The position numbers were made by a program, and so were the translations under genes. A stretch of 35,165 nt of DNA, from the NCBI GenBank assembly GCA_018059515.1, contig JAGOXU010000005.1, forward strand, positions 1-35,165, in the 5' to 3' direction. The stretch's first letter is position 1. Every line of letters begins with the position of its first letter. The stretch is from Ignavibacterium sp. (GTDB taxonomy: Bacteria > Bacteroidota > Ignavibacteria > Ignavibacteriales > Ignavibacteriaceae). A model generated the notes under the pieces. It searched no databases, had not been told where the DNA came from, and saw only the letters and a program-made list of their open reading frames with translations. Shown piece by piece: positions 1 through 7,520 of this stretch.

Positions 1-2
1 CC

Positions 3-95
3 GCAGGATTTAAAAATGTTAAAATTATAACTGCAAGTATAGATGAAAAACCACACGGTAAATATCCTGTATTTTTACTAACGGGTAATAAGTAA
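3..95 (+). CDS. C-terminal fragment of an unidentified protein
   Basis: Only the last 30 codons are in the window. The frame is open from base 3 to a TAA at 93-95 and the other two forward frames are closed early. The peptide contains A-G-F-K-N-V-K-I near its start and P-V-F-L-L-T-G-N-K at its end. An AGF-x-N-V step followed by a P-x-F-L-L-T-G strand is what class I SAM-dependent methyltransferases often show at the C-terminus, so a methyltransferase is a reasonable but weak guess. The start and the bulk of the gene lie upstream. Confidence 0.45.
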   Translation, partial: AGFKNVKIITASIDEKPHGKYPVFLLTGNK

Positions 96-123
96 TTTAA
101 TCAAGCTGATCGCTTGTTATTAT

Positions 124-141
124 AAACCGTTTAAACGGTTT
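124..141. repeat. Perfect 18-bp palindrome, CCGTTTAAACGG family, copy 1
   Basis: AAACCGTTTAAACGGTTT is a perfect palindrome. As RNA it can fold as a 6-bp stem around a TTTAAA loop. The same 12-base core recurs at 214-225. It lies 29 bases after the stop of the upstream gene. Confidence 0.6.
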
Positions 142-160
142 GCAAATTTTACTTTTTCTG

Positions 161-190
161 ATTAATCCACTACTTAAGTCGTGGGTTAAT
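161..190. repeat. 30-bp imperfect palindrome, REP-like
   Basis: The two 15-base halves pair at 13 of 15 positions around a CTTAAG centre. The exceptions are a T-G wobble (166/185) and one mismatch (171/180). The arms carry CCAC and GTCGTGG, close to the CCACGACC/GGTCGTGG arms of the palindromes that flank the transposase gene at 27344-27766. This suggests a stray REP of a related family. Confidence 0.5.
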
Positions 191-211
191 AGAACGAAAG
201 CCAATTATAAT

Positions 212-231
212 AGCCGTTTAAACGGTTTTTT
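212..231 (+). repeat. CCGTTTAAACGG palindrome, copy 2, followed by a T run
   Basis: The core CCGTTTAAACGG at 214-225 is followed directly by seven T residues, so this copy looks like a weak rho-independent terminator for plus-strand transcripts entering from the left. With copy 1 at 124-141 it brackets the 161-190 palindrome, so the three may be one composite repeat. The rest of 232-388 shows only a possible promoter. Confidence 0.45.
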
Positions 232-309
232 TAATCCAGAATAATTTAAGGCATACTTAAATATAAAAATAGGAATAGGAATTATTAATGAAATAAGCAG
301 TGATTAATT

Positions 310-345
310 TTTGACAAATAAATTCGCCTAACTCCTTTATATTGC
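310..345 (+). promoter_or_regulatory. Possible mltG promoter
   Basis: A TTTTTGACA stretch (TTTG at 310-313) is followed after about 24 bases by TATATTGC at 338-345. This resembles the Bacteroidota pattern TTTG...TAnnTTTG but lacks one T and the spacing is long. It lies about 43 bases upstream of the first possible mltG start. Confidence 0.25.
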
Positions 346-388
346 AAGCCGTAAATAAAAACACTCATTAAAAAATCATTAATAGTAT

Positions 389-1420
389 TTGCCGGTCAGA
401 ACATTGAACATATTCAGTAAACTTCAGATAACTATAATCATAGCAGTATTTATTACAATAGTTTTAACTGGATATTTTACTTTTTTCACTCCAAATCATT
501 TTGAAAAGAAAGCCCCATTTACATTTGAGATCAAAGACGGTGAGTCATTTACAAGTGTAACAGAAAGACTTTACGAACAATCTATAATTCCGAGTAAGTT
601 TAATTTTAAAGTTGCAGCATTTATTTACGGTGCTGAAAGGAATATTAAAGCCGCACGTTTTTACATTCCTAATGATTTAAGTTATTTAGATTTATTGGAT
701 TTATTTGTTAATGGTCCCGCAGATTATTTAAAGCCATTCAAAATAAACGATGGTCAGACACTAAAGTGGCTTGGCGCAAAAGTAAAACGAGATGTTAAGA
801 TTGATTCTGCTGCATTTGTAAATCTTGCAACTGATAAAGAATTTATAAAATCTTTAGGATTAAATGTTTCAAGTTTAGAAGGATACTTGTTTAGCAAGAA
901 ATATAAAGTGTATGAAAAATCATCTCCCGAAGAAGCCATAAAAATATTTTATAAAGGTTTTACAGATTTTTTTAATGACTCTTTAAAACAACGTGCAAAA
1001 CAAATTGGATTAACAGTTCACCAAGTGATAACGCTTGCATCGATTATAAAAGGTGAAACAAATCTTGTTTCCGAAATGCCGACGATCTCAGCAGTTTATC
1101 ATAATCGTTTGAAAATTGGAATGAGACTTCAAGCTGATCCAACAATACAATTTTTATTTCCAGACGGATGGCGAAGAATAACTTATGATGATTTAAAGAT
1201 TGAATCAAAATACAACACGTATAAATATTCAGGTTTACCGCCGGGACCAATAAACAATCCGGGTGCTAATGCAATTATGGCAGCACTTTATCCGGATAAG
1301 AATAATTATTTGTATTTTGTAGCTAATGGAAAAGGCGGACATAATTTTGCCAAATCATATTCAGATCATTTAAAGAATGTTGCACAATATAGAAAATGGT
1401 TAAAAGAACAAAACAAGTGA
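389..1420 (+). CDS. mltG: Endolytic murein transglycosylase MltG (YceG-like)
   Basis: MltG is an inner-membrane lytic transglycosylase that cuts nascent glycan strands and releases their anchored ends. The protein has 343 residues, the usual family length, with one N-terminal membrane anchor (about residues 14-33), a LysM-like subdomain (about 45-110) and the YceG catalytic domain. Conserved family motifs are visible: A-S-I-I-K-G-E-T at 217-224, where E223 is the likely catalytic acid; M-R-L-Q-A-D-P-T near 246; and Y-K-Y-S-G-L-P-P-G-P-I-N-N-P-G near 279. E. coli has E-K-E-T where this protein has K-G-E-T. An in-frame TAG at 383-385 excludes an earlier start. The candidates are TTG at 389 or TTG at 404, neither with a clear ribosome binding site. 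The downstream lipoprotein gene overlaps its stop. Confidence 0.93.
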   Translation: MPVRTLNIFSKLQITIIIAVFITIVLTGYFTFFTPNHFEKKAPFTFEIKDGESFTSVTERLYEQSIIPSKFNFKVAAFIYGAERNIKAARFYIPNDLSYLDLLDLFVNGPADYLKPFKINDGQTLKWLGAKVKRDVKIDSAAFVNLATDKEFIKSLGLNVSSLEGYLFSKKYKVYEKSSPEEAIKIFYKGFTDFFNDSLKQRAKQIGLTVHQVITLASIIKGETNLVSEMPTISAVYHNRLKIGMRLQADPTIQFLFPDGWRRITYDDLKIESKYNTYKYSGLPPGPINNPGANAIMAALYPDKNNYLYFVANGKGGHNFAKSYSDHLKNVAQYRKWLKEQNK

Positions 1421-3240
1421 TTGAAAAAGTTTATAAAATTTATTTAAGTATCGATGAATGTCATTTCGACCGAAGGGAGAAATCTGTTTCTGTTTTTAGT
1501 TTAAGATTTCTCATCCCGAAGGCTTTCGGGATCCTTCGAAATGACAACTCAGAATCTAAAAACATTCTGATTGTTGCAAAAAATTATTTGATCCTACTCT
1601 TATTCTTATTTGCAATTTTAATTTTAGCTGGTTGTGCAAATCAGTTGCCACCGGGTGGAGGAGAGATTGATAAAATTCCACCTGAAATTATTTATTCCTA
1701 TCCGGAAAATGAAACAATAAATTTTAAAGATGATTATATAGAATTAGAATTTTCTGAATACGTTGATAAAAGATCATTTAAAGATGCATTATTTATTTCT
1801 CCTGCTATTGATGAACAGCTTGAAATTAGCTGGACTGGAAAATCTGTTGAGATTGTTTTTCCAAAAGGATTAAAGGATAGTTTAACTTATGTTGTTACAA
1901 TCGGAACAGATGTGGTTGATGTGAACAGTAAAAATAGGATGGAAAACGCTTATTCGTTTTCGTTTGCAACCGGAGATAAAATTGATAAACGAAGTATCAA
2001 TGGAAAAGTTTTCGGAAACTCTGTTGAAGGTACTTTAATTTTCGCATATAAGTTTACTGATGATACAACAAAATATCTTTCTAAAAAATCAGATTATGTT
2101 TCTCAGATTGGTAAAGATGGCAGTTACAAACTTAGCGGCTTAGCTGAATCAACTTACCGAGTATTTGCGGTTAAGGATCAGTTTAGAGATTTTTTGTATC
2201 AAGCAGATCAGGATTTGATTGGAATACCAAGTAAAGATATTCCATTGTTAGGAGTTGATTCATCTTATTCAGGTTTAGATTTTTTCTTGATGAAAGTTGA
2301 TACAATTAAACCACGCATGCTTACAACTGTAATGACGGATCAAAATCATTTTGTAGTTACTTTAAGTGAAGAGTGTGATTCGGCAACTTATCGAGCGGAT
2401 AATTTTCAAATAATTGATTCAACAACTAATCAAACTTTACCTATTGAATATCTTTATCATACAAAGGCAAAGAGAGAAGAATTTATACTCATAAATAAAA
2501 ATAAATTAAATCCGGAAAACAATTATTATTTGCTTGCAAAAATATTACACGATTTAGAAGGAAATATTTTTGAGAACGAGCTTAGCAGTTTTACTGTTTC
2601 TGATAAACAGGATACAACTGCACCAAAACTTTTAAGAACAAACCCAAATAGAAATGGTTCAATTGATTTTAAGAATCCCGATGTACAATTGTTTTTTGAT
2701 GATGCTATCGATAACAACGATTTAAAATCTGCAATTGAGTTTAATGATACTTCAAAAAATAATGTTGCATTTAATTTAATGCGAATTGATGATGCAACTA
2801 TATCTCTAAAGCCGGAAATAGATCTAAAACCTGAAAAGGATTATGAAATAAAAATCAATTTGAATTATTTTAATGATGCAGCAGGTAATAAAGTCGATTC
2901 AATTTTTACATTAAAGTTTCAGACAATTAGCGGCATTGAGTTTACAGGAATTTCCGGTAAAGTAACTTCATCAAAAAATAATATCGTTGTTGTACTTCAA
3001 GATTCAAAAGATCTTAAAACGTTTTATACTGCGGTACCGGATAAAACTTCGTTCTATTCTTTTGAGCGCATAAATTCCGGCACATATTCAATGTGGATAT
3101 ATTCTGATAGTGATAGCAGTAAAACTTTTGATTACGGTTATCCCGAACCATTTAGAAAATCTGAAGAGTTTTATGTTGTTCCCGATACAATAAAACTCCG
3201 CCCACGCTGGAGTGTAACTGATTATGATGTTGTGTTTTAG
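1417..3240 (+). CDS. Lipoprotein with Ig-like (Big_5/SbsA-type) domains
   Basis: This is a probable surface or periplasmic lipoprotein of unknown role. A hydrophobic stretch ends in the lipobox L-A-G-C (Cys codon 1633-1635), followed by a Gly-rich linker and Ig-like modules. Each module has a P-P/A-P-K-L...P-x-N opening and an F-x-F/K-F-Q-T closing strand, at about bases 1680-1970, 2300-2600 and 2620-2940. The frame opens with ATG at 1396, but GTG at 1417 overlaps the mltG stop as GTGA, the same coupling used at 13382, so I prefer it. Either start puts the lipobox Cys at residue 73-80, far too deep for a normal signal peptide. The extra N-terminal residues are encoded by a hairpin repeat (1459-1546). 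Later alternative starts would be CTG 1567 or TTG 1588. Function beyond the Ig-like fold is not visible. Confidence 0.85.
   Translation: MIEKVYKIYLSIDECHFDRREKSVSVFSLRFLIPKAFGILRNDNSESKNILIVAKNYLILLLFLFAILILAGCANQLPPGGGEIDKIPPEIIYSYPENETINFKDDYIELEFSEYVDKRSFKDALFISPAIDEQLEISWTGKSVEIVFPKGLKDSLTYVVTIGTDVVDVNSKNRMENAYSFSFATGDKIDKRSINGKVFGNSVEGTLIFAYKFTDDTTKYLSKKSDYVSQIGKDGSYKLSGLAESTYRVFAVKDQFRDFLYQADQDLIGIPSKDIPLLGVDSSYSGLDFFLMKVDTIKPRMLTTVMTDQNHFVVTLSEECDSATYRADNFQIIDSTTNQTLPIEYLYHTKAKREEFILINKNKLNPENNYYLLAKILHDLEGNIFENELSSFTVSDKQDTTAPKLLRTNPNRNGSIDFKNPDVQLFFDDAIDNNDLKSAIEFNDTSKNNVAFNLMRIDDATISLKPEIDLKPEKDYEIKINLNYFNDAAGNKVDSIFTLKFQTISGIEFTGISGKVTSSKNNIVVVLQDSKDLKTFYTAVPDKTSFYSFERINSGTYSMWIYSDSDSSKTFDYGYPEPFRKSEEFYVVPDTIKLRPRWSVTDYDVVF
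1459..1546. repeat. 88-bp cloverleaf-like inverted repeat inside a coding region
   Basis: The ends are perfect inverted repeats: TGTCATTTCGA at 1459-1469 and TCGAAATGACA at 1536-1546. A second pair lies inside: GAGAAATCT at 1477-1485 and AGATTTCTC at 1504-1512. A third hairpin, ATCCCGAA/TTCGGGAT with a 4-base loop, is at 1513-1532. The layout is that of a small non-autonomous palindromic element. Related repeats of this look are common between genes in Bacteroidota genomes. Here it is read through in frame as part of the lipoprotein N-terminus. Confidence 0.8.
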
Positions 3241-3305
3241 TAAGATGATTTTAAAAACATTGCTTATTTGATTTGTGGTGTTATGTCAAAAAACAAAAAT
3301 AATCT

Positions 3306-3435
3306 GCCACAAAAACACCAAATCACAAATTCCATAAATTAATATTTTTAGTTAGCGTATTCATTAAATAAAAACTGGATGTTAAAAATATGAATGAGTT
3401 TTTGGTGAGCTTTTGTGTCTTAGTGTTTTTGTGGC
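3306..3435. repeat. 130-bp MITE-like inverted repeat
   Basis: GCCACAAAAACAC at 3306-3318 has its reverse complement, GTGTTTTTGTGGC, at 3423-3435. The similarity continues inward for about 24 bases per arm with a few mismatches. The roughly 80 bases between the arms are AT-rich and have no open frame. The element lies in the gap between converging genes (lipoprotein and hutI) and its RNA could fold into a long stem that ends transcription from both sides. Confidence 0.6.
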
Positions 3436-3470
3436 AAAAATGTTTTAAATAATTACGAAGGTTCACAAAA

Positions 3471-4712
3471 TTATTTTTGAAAGACTATTTCACCACTTTT
3501 AATTGTGTGAGATAATAAATTTCTTCCAACATTGTAAATAATATCTGAATAATCTTCTGTATTAAAGACAGCAAAATCTGCGTTTTTACCAATCTCAATA
3601 CTTCCAACTATTAGTTCCCGATTAAGAGCCTTTGCTGAGTTGATTGTAACTGCGTTAATTATCTCTTCAATCTTCATCTTCATTTTTATTGCGGCAAGAC
3701 TCATAATTAAATGTAAATTTAAAATGTGTGCTGAACCGGGATTGTAGTCTGTTGCCAGAGCGATGATTGCATTATTCTCAATTAACTTTCTTGCAGGTGC
3801 AAATTGATAATCAAGAAAAAGAGAAACCCCAGGTAAAAGAACTGCAACAGTTTCAGTGGTAGAAAAATTTAAAAAATCTTTTTCAGATAAAACTTCTAAA
3901 TGATCCACGCTGGTTGCATTATGTTTTAAAGCAACATCCAATCCGCTGACATTATTAAATTGTTCTGTGTGTAATTTTAATTTTAATCCGGCATTTGCAG
4001 CAGCCGTAAAAATCCTATCAATTTGTTTGGATGTAAATGCAGTCGATTCACAAAATCCATCACAAAACTCTGCAAGATTATTTTTTGTGATATGCGGAAT
4101 CATCTTATTAATTAATAAATCTACATAAGCTGAATGATCCTCTTTAAACTCAACAGGAAAAGTATGTGCGCCCAGAAAAGTAGAAACAATATCAATCGGA
4201 AAAATTTCATTAATGATTTTTATAGCGTGCAGTAATTTAATTTCATTTTCAAAATCTAAACCGTAGCCGCTTTTAATTTCTAAAGTTGTAACACCCTGTG
4301 CAATAAATTCCTGAACTCTCGGCTTCATTAATTCAACAAGTTCAGTTAATGAAGAATTTCTAACAGCAGTAACAGTTGTATTTATTCCGCCGCCGCGTTT
4401 TGCAATTTCTTCGTAATGCACCCCAGCAATTTTTTCTCTAAACTCATTTGCACGTGAGCCTGCAAAGGCTGTATGAGTGTGGCAATCAATCAATCCTGGT
4501 AAAATCACTTTTCCGGATAAATTTATTTTCTTATCAATTTGAATTTTTGAAGTTGAGTAATATGGAAGTATATCTTTTATAATTCCATCTTCAACAAGGA
4601 TAGAATGGTTTTCTAAAACAAATATCTCAGATAAATCTTTACCACGTTTAAGATTTTTACCATTTGAATTGCAAGTAACAATCTGTGCGGCATTCGTAAA
4701 AAGTGTTTTCAT
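3471..4712 (-). CDS. hutI: Imidazolonepropionase
   Basis: HutI hydrolyses 4-imidazolone-5-propanoate to N-formimidoyl-L-glutamate in histidine degradation. The protein has about 413 residues, the normal length. It belongs to the metal-dependent amidohydrolases: D-C-H-T-H-T-A-F-A-G (His near 78 and 80) gives two metal ligands, H-T-E-Q-F-N supplies a later His, and T-D-Y-N-P-G-S supplies the Asp. K-S-G-Y-G-L is a HutI substrate-site signature. The start is ATG at 4710-4712, sharing one base with the TGA of the upstream SPOR gene (TGATG), which suggests translational coupling. A GTG one codon earlier is possible but less likely. No other hut gene is in the window, so the pathway must be completed elsewhere. 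Confidence 0.93.
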   Translation of the reverse strand: MKTLFTNAAQIVTCNSNGKNLKRGKDLSEIFVLENHSILVEDGIIKDILPYYSTSKIQIDKKINLSGKVILPGLIDCHTHTAFAGSRANEFREKIAGVHYEEIAKRGGGINTTVTAVRNSSLTELVELMKPRVQEFIAQGVTTLEIKSGYGLDFENEIKLLHAIKIINEIFPIDIVSTFLGAHTFPVEFKEDHSAYVDLLINKMIPHITKNNLAEFCDGFCESTAFTSKQIDRIFTAAANAGLKLKLHTEQFNNVSGLDVALKHNATSVDHLEVLSEKDFLNFSTTETVAVLLPGVSLFLDYQFAPARKLIENNAIIALATDYNPGSAHILNLHLIMSLAAIKMKMKIEEIINAVTINSAKALNRELIVGSIEIGKNADFAVFNTEDYSDIIYNVGRNLLSHTIKSGEIVFQK

Positions 4713-5269
4713 CACTTGTAAATATTTATTTTATCCTTAATCACTTTAGCTTCTTTATGACCGAGCTGATTCAATTTAAATCGTAAATCATCCGCAGATT
4801 TTTGCGAATCGAAATCTCCAGCTTTTACTTTATAAAACGGAGGTTCAAAATCAATATAGACTTCATAAAAAGTCTGGCTAAAATAAACATCGGCTTTAAC
4901 CTGATTTGCTTCTTCAATATTATCAGTTGTTAAAACTAAAACTCGATAACCATCCGCTGTACCAACAAGTGATTTTGTTTTTGTTTCAATTTCTGGCGAG
5001 CCATAATCAAACCAAACATTTTGATTGCCGCTTTTTGTGGATATTTTTTTTTCTGGAACTACTATTTTTGTTTTGTACGGAGTAATATCAAAATCTTCTT
5101 TGAGCGTTACAGGATTTGTTATCTCTTTAGTAATATCGGAATTATCTTTCGAGTTATCTTTTTCATTCTTATCATACCTGCTGCCGGTTGATGCGGAACA
5201 ACCGTCAAATATTAAAATAGATATGATCAGCAGGATTAAATTTTTTATCGTAAATAATAAATTTTGCAT
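4712..5269 (-). CDS. SPOR-domain lipoprotein
   Basis: The 185-residue protein has a hydrophobic N-terminus ending in I-F-D-G-C, a lipobox. A charged, Asp/Lys/Asn-rich low-complexity linker follows (about residues 26-60). A C-terminal SPOR-like domain (about 105-183) shows the typical G-Y-R-V-L-V start, a F-Y-K-V-K-A-G-D-F strand and the A-D-D-L-R-F-K-L helix. SPOR domains bind denuded glycan in septal peptidoglycan, so an outer-membrane lipoprotein gripping the wall is likely. It is the first gene of a two-gene unit with hutI, with which it has no obvious metabolic link. Confidence 0.82.
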   Translation of the reverse strand: MQNLLFTIKNLILLIISILIFDGCSASTGSRYDKNEKDNSKDNSDITKEITNPVTLKEDFDITPYKTKIVVPEKKISTKSGNQNVWFDYGSPEIETKTKSLVGTADGYRVLVLTTDNIEEANQVKADVYFSQTFYEVYIDFEPPFYKVKAGDFDSQKSADDLRFKLNQLGHKEAKVIKDKINIYK

Positions 5270-5295
5270 AACAATTCTCTCATTTTGAACTATCT

Positions 5296-5303
5296 CAAAT
5301 ATA
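5296..5303 (-). promoter_or_regulatory. Candidate -7 element for the SPOR-hutI unit
   Basis: Read on the minus strand this is TATATTTG, an exact match to the Bacteroidota -7 pattern TAnnTTTG, ending 26 bases before the ATG at 5269. No clear TTTG -33 element is seen about 20 bases further up. Confidence 0.35.
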
Positions 5304-5384
5304 ACCTTTTTTGATAAAGCTAAGAAATAAGATTAAATCACCTTAATCAGTTGCAATCATCTCGAATATTATATCGCTCATATT

Positions 5385-5416
5385 TTTGAGAACTAGCGCA
5401 ATTTTTCGTATTTTTG
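5385..5416 (+). promoter_or_regulatory. Candidate Bacteroidota-type promoter of glgA
   Basis: TTTG at 5385-5388 is followed after 20 bases by TATTTTTG at 5409-5416, fitting the TTTG-N(17-23)-TAnnTTTG layout of the Bacteroidota housekeeping sigma factor. It ends 28 bases before the glgA ATG. Confidence 0.45.
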
Positions 5417-5444
5417 CAACATCATAAAAAAAAGAATAATCAAA

Positions 5445-6941
5445 ATGGCTGCAAAAAAACTTAAAATATTATTTGTAACATCCGAAATAGTACCGTTTGT
5501 AAAAACTGGAGGTCTTGCCGATGTTTCATCTGCCTTACCACAAATGTTATCCGAATTAGGTCACGAAGTTAGAATAGTAATTCCAAAATACGGCGCTGTT
5601 GATGATAGAAAATTTAAAATTCACGAAATTGTTAGATTAAAAGATTTAGTTGTTAAGATAGGCGATAAAGATGTAATGTTCTCTCTCAAATCATGCTTCC
5701 TACCAGGTCCAAGAGTAAGAGTTCAAATTTACTTTTTGGATAATCAGGAATATTTTGGTAGCCGTAACGGTTTATATGTTGATCCAAAGACTGGTAAAGA
5801 CTATCCCGATAACGATGAGAGATTTATATTGCTAAGTCGTTCAGTTATGGAATTAATTATTAAGCTTGGCTGGATTCCGGATGTAATTCATCTTAATGAT
5901 TGGCAGTGTGGATTGATACCTGCATATATTAAAACTTTATATAAAGATCAGGAATCGTTTGATAAGTTTAAAACATTATTTACGATACACAACTTAGCAT
6001 ATCAAGGCGAGTTTCCTGCATCTACTTTTAAGAAAACAGAATTGCCAAAAGAATTGGAATCCGTTTCAAAAGGAATAATGCATAATGGCAAAGTTAATTT
6101 TATGAAAAGCGGTTTGATGTTTGCTGATGTTATAAATACAGTAAGTCAAACTTATGCAAATGAAATCAGAACTAAAGAAGAATTTGGCGAAGGGCTTAAA
6201 GATGTTCTTGCAAAAAGAAAAGACTCGCTTTACGGAATCGTAAACGGAATAGATAAAAATGTATGGAATCCTGAAAAAGATAAACAGATACCCAAAACAT
6301 TTTCTGCAAAAAACATTGAAGATAAATTAGTTAATAAAAAAGAACTTGCTGAAAGATTCGGATTAGCTTATGATGAAAAAATTCCGATCATTGGATTGAT
6401 ATCCAGACTTTTTGATTCAAAAGGATTTGACCTGATACAAAAAGCATTTAATGATTTAATGAAATTAAATGTTCAAATAATTTTACTTGGTACCGGCGAA
6501 CAAAAACATCATGCATTTTTTGATAAGATGTCAATGAAGTATCCCAAAAAATTTGCAAGCTATCTTGGCTTTAATGATGAACTTGCCCACCTAATAGAAG
6601 CCGGAGCTGATATGTTTCTAATGCCTTCAAAATATGAACCTTGCGGATTGAATCAGATGTACAGCCTTGTTTACGGAACAGTTCCTATCGTTAGAGAAAC
6701 AGGCGGATTAGCTGACACAGTGATAAAGTATAACGATAAAACTGAAGAAGGCAACGGATTTGTATTTAAAAAATACGATGCGGCTGAAATGCTTAAAGAA
6801 ATAAAAAGAGCAGTTAAGATTTTTGATGATAACAAAACCTGGCAAAAAATTATGCGCGCCGGTATGAAATCAGATTTTAGCTGGGATTCATCAGCTAAAA
6901 AATATATTGAACTTTACAAAACGCTTTTATCATCTGATTAA
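5445..6941 (+). CDS. glgA: Glycogen synthase (ADP-glucose type, GT5)
   Basis: The enzyme transfers glucose from ADP-glucose to the non-reducing end of alpha-1,4-glucan in the cytoplasm. The 498 residues match the usual length of bacterial GlgA. The N-terminal GT5 signature is clear: S-E-I-V-P-F-V-K-T-G-G-L-A-D-V near residues 12-26, where K-T-G-G-L binds the ADP-glucose phosphates. H-L-N-D-W-Q near 150 and T-I-H-N-L-A-Y-Q-G follow. The C-terminal GT-B half carries S-R-L-F-D-S-K-G-F-D and the catalytic P-S-K-Y-E-P-C-G-L-N-Q motif with T-G-G-L-A-D-T after it. ATG 5445 is preceded by a weak A-rich leader. It heads a probable operon with the gmhB-like gene, which begins three bases after its stop. 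Confidence 0.97.
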   Translation: MAAKKLKILFVTSEIVPFVKTGGLADVSSALPQMLSELGHEVRIVIPKYGAVDDRKFKIHEIVRLKDLVVKIGDKDVMFSLKSCFLPGPRVRVQIYFLDNQEYFGSRNGLYVDPKTGKDYPDNDERFILLSRSVMELIIKLGWIPDVIHLNDWQCGLIPAYIKTLYKDQESFDKFKTLFTIHNLAYQGEFPASTFKKTELPKELESVSKGIMHNGKVNFMKSGLMFADVINTVSQTYANEIRTKEEFGEGLKDVLAKRKDSLYGIVNGIDKNVWNPEKDKQIPKTFSAKNIEDKLVNKKELAERFGLAYDEKIPIIGLISRLFDSKGFDLIQKAFNDLMKLNVQIILLGTGEQKHHAFFDKMSMKYPKKFASYLGFNDELAHLIEAGADMFLMPSKYEPCGLNQMYSLVYGTVPIVRETGGLADTVIKYNDKTEEGNGFVFKKYDAAEMLKEIKRAVKIFDDNKTWQKIMRAGMKSDFSWDSSAKKYIELYKTLLSSD

Positions 6942-6944
6942 TTG

Positions 6945-7514
6945 ATGTTGAACAAAGCAGTATTTTTGGATCGTGATGGTACGCTGAACCATGATTCCGG
7001 GTACCTTGGCAATCCCAACGATTTAAAATTATTCCCTGACACTGGCAGAGTGCTTTCAGATCTTAAGAATAAATTTCATTTTAAACTTATTGTAATATCA
7101 AATCAATCCGGAATTGCAAGAGGATTGATAACAGAAGAACAAGTAAAATCCGTAAATGCAGAGTTGAACAAAAAGCTATTAAATTTTGATGTACAAATTG
7201 ATGCATTTTTTTATTGCCCTTTTCATCCCGATTTTAGCAGTGCAGATGAATGTAACTGCAGAAAACCATCACCAAAAATGATTTTAGATTCCGCAAAATT
7301 ATTTACTATCGATCCAACAAAATCATATTTTATTGGCGATTCTGTTTCGGATATTCAAGCGGGAATAGCAGCTAAACTTAAAACAATTTTAGTAAAGACT
7401 GGATATGGCGCAGAAAGCATTTCTATCTTGCAAAAACGCAATTATTTTCCAAGCTTTGTAGCCGAAAATTTAACTGACGCGTATAATTTTATAATTAATG
7501 ATTCTACGGAGTAA
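6945..7514 (+). CDS. gmhB: HAD-family D-glycero-D-manno-heptose-1,7-bisphosphate phosphatase
   Basis: The predicted reaction removes the 7-phosphate from heptose 1,7-bisphosphate on the way to ADP-heptose for lipopolysaccharide. The protein has 189 residues from ATG 6945 (a TTG lies one codon earlier). HAD motifs are intact: F-L-D-R-D-G-T-L-N (motif I, two Asp), V-I-S-N-Q-S-G-I-A-R-G (motif II), R-K-P-S-P-K-M (motif III Lys) and F-I-G-D-S-V-S-D-I-Q-A-G (motif IV). The C-P-F-H-P...C-N-C insert near residues 91-106 is the zinc loop that distinguishes GmhB from other short HAD phosphatases. It follows glgA without a gap. No other heptose gene is nearby. Confidence 0.85.
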   Translation: MLNKAVFLDRDGTLNHDSGYLGNPNDLKLFPDTGRVLSDLKNKFHFKLIVISNQSGIARGLITEEQVKSVNAELNKKLLNFDVQIDAFFYCPFHPDFSSADECNCRKPSPKMILDSAKLFTIDPTKSYFIGDSVSDIQAGIAAKLKTILVKTGYGAESISILQKRNYFPSFVAENLTDAYNFIINDSTE

Positions 7515-7520
7515 CACTTA

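Noticed and set aside
4713-4715. GTG as hutI start
   Set aside because: ATG at 4710-4712, overlapping the upstream stop by one base, is the better start and adds no lost motif.
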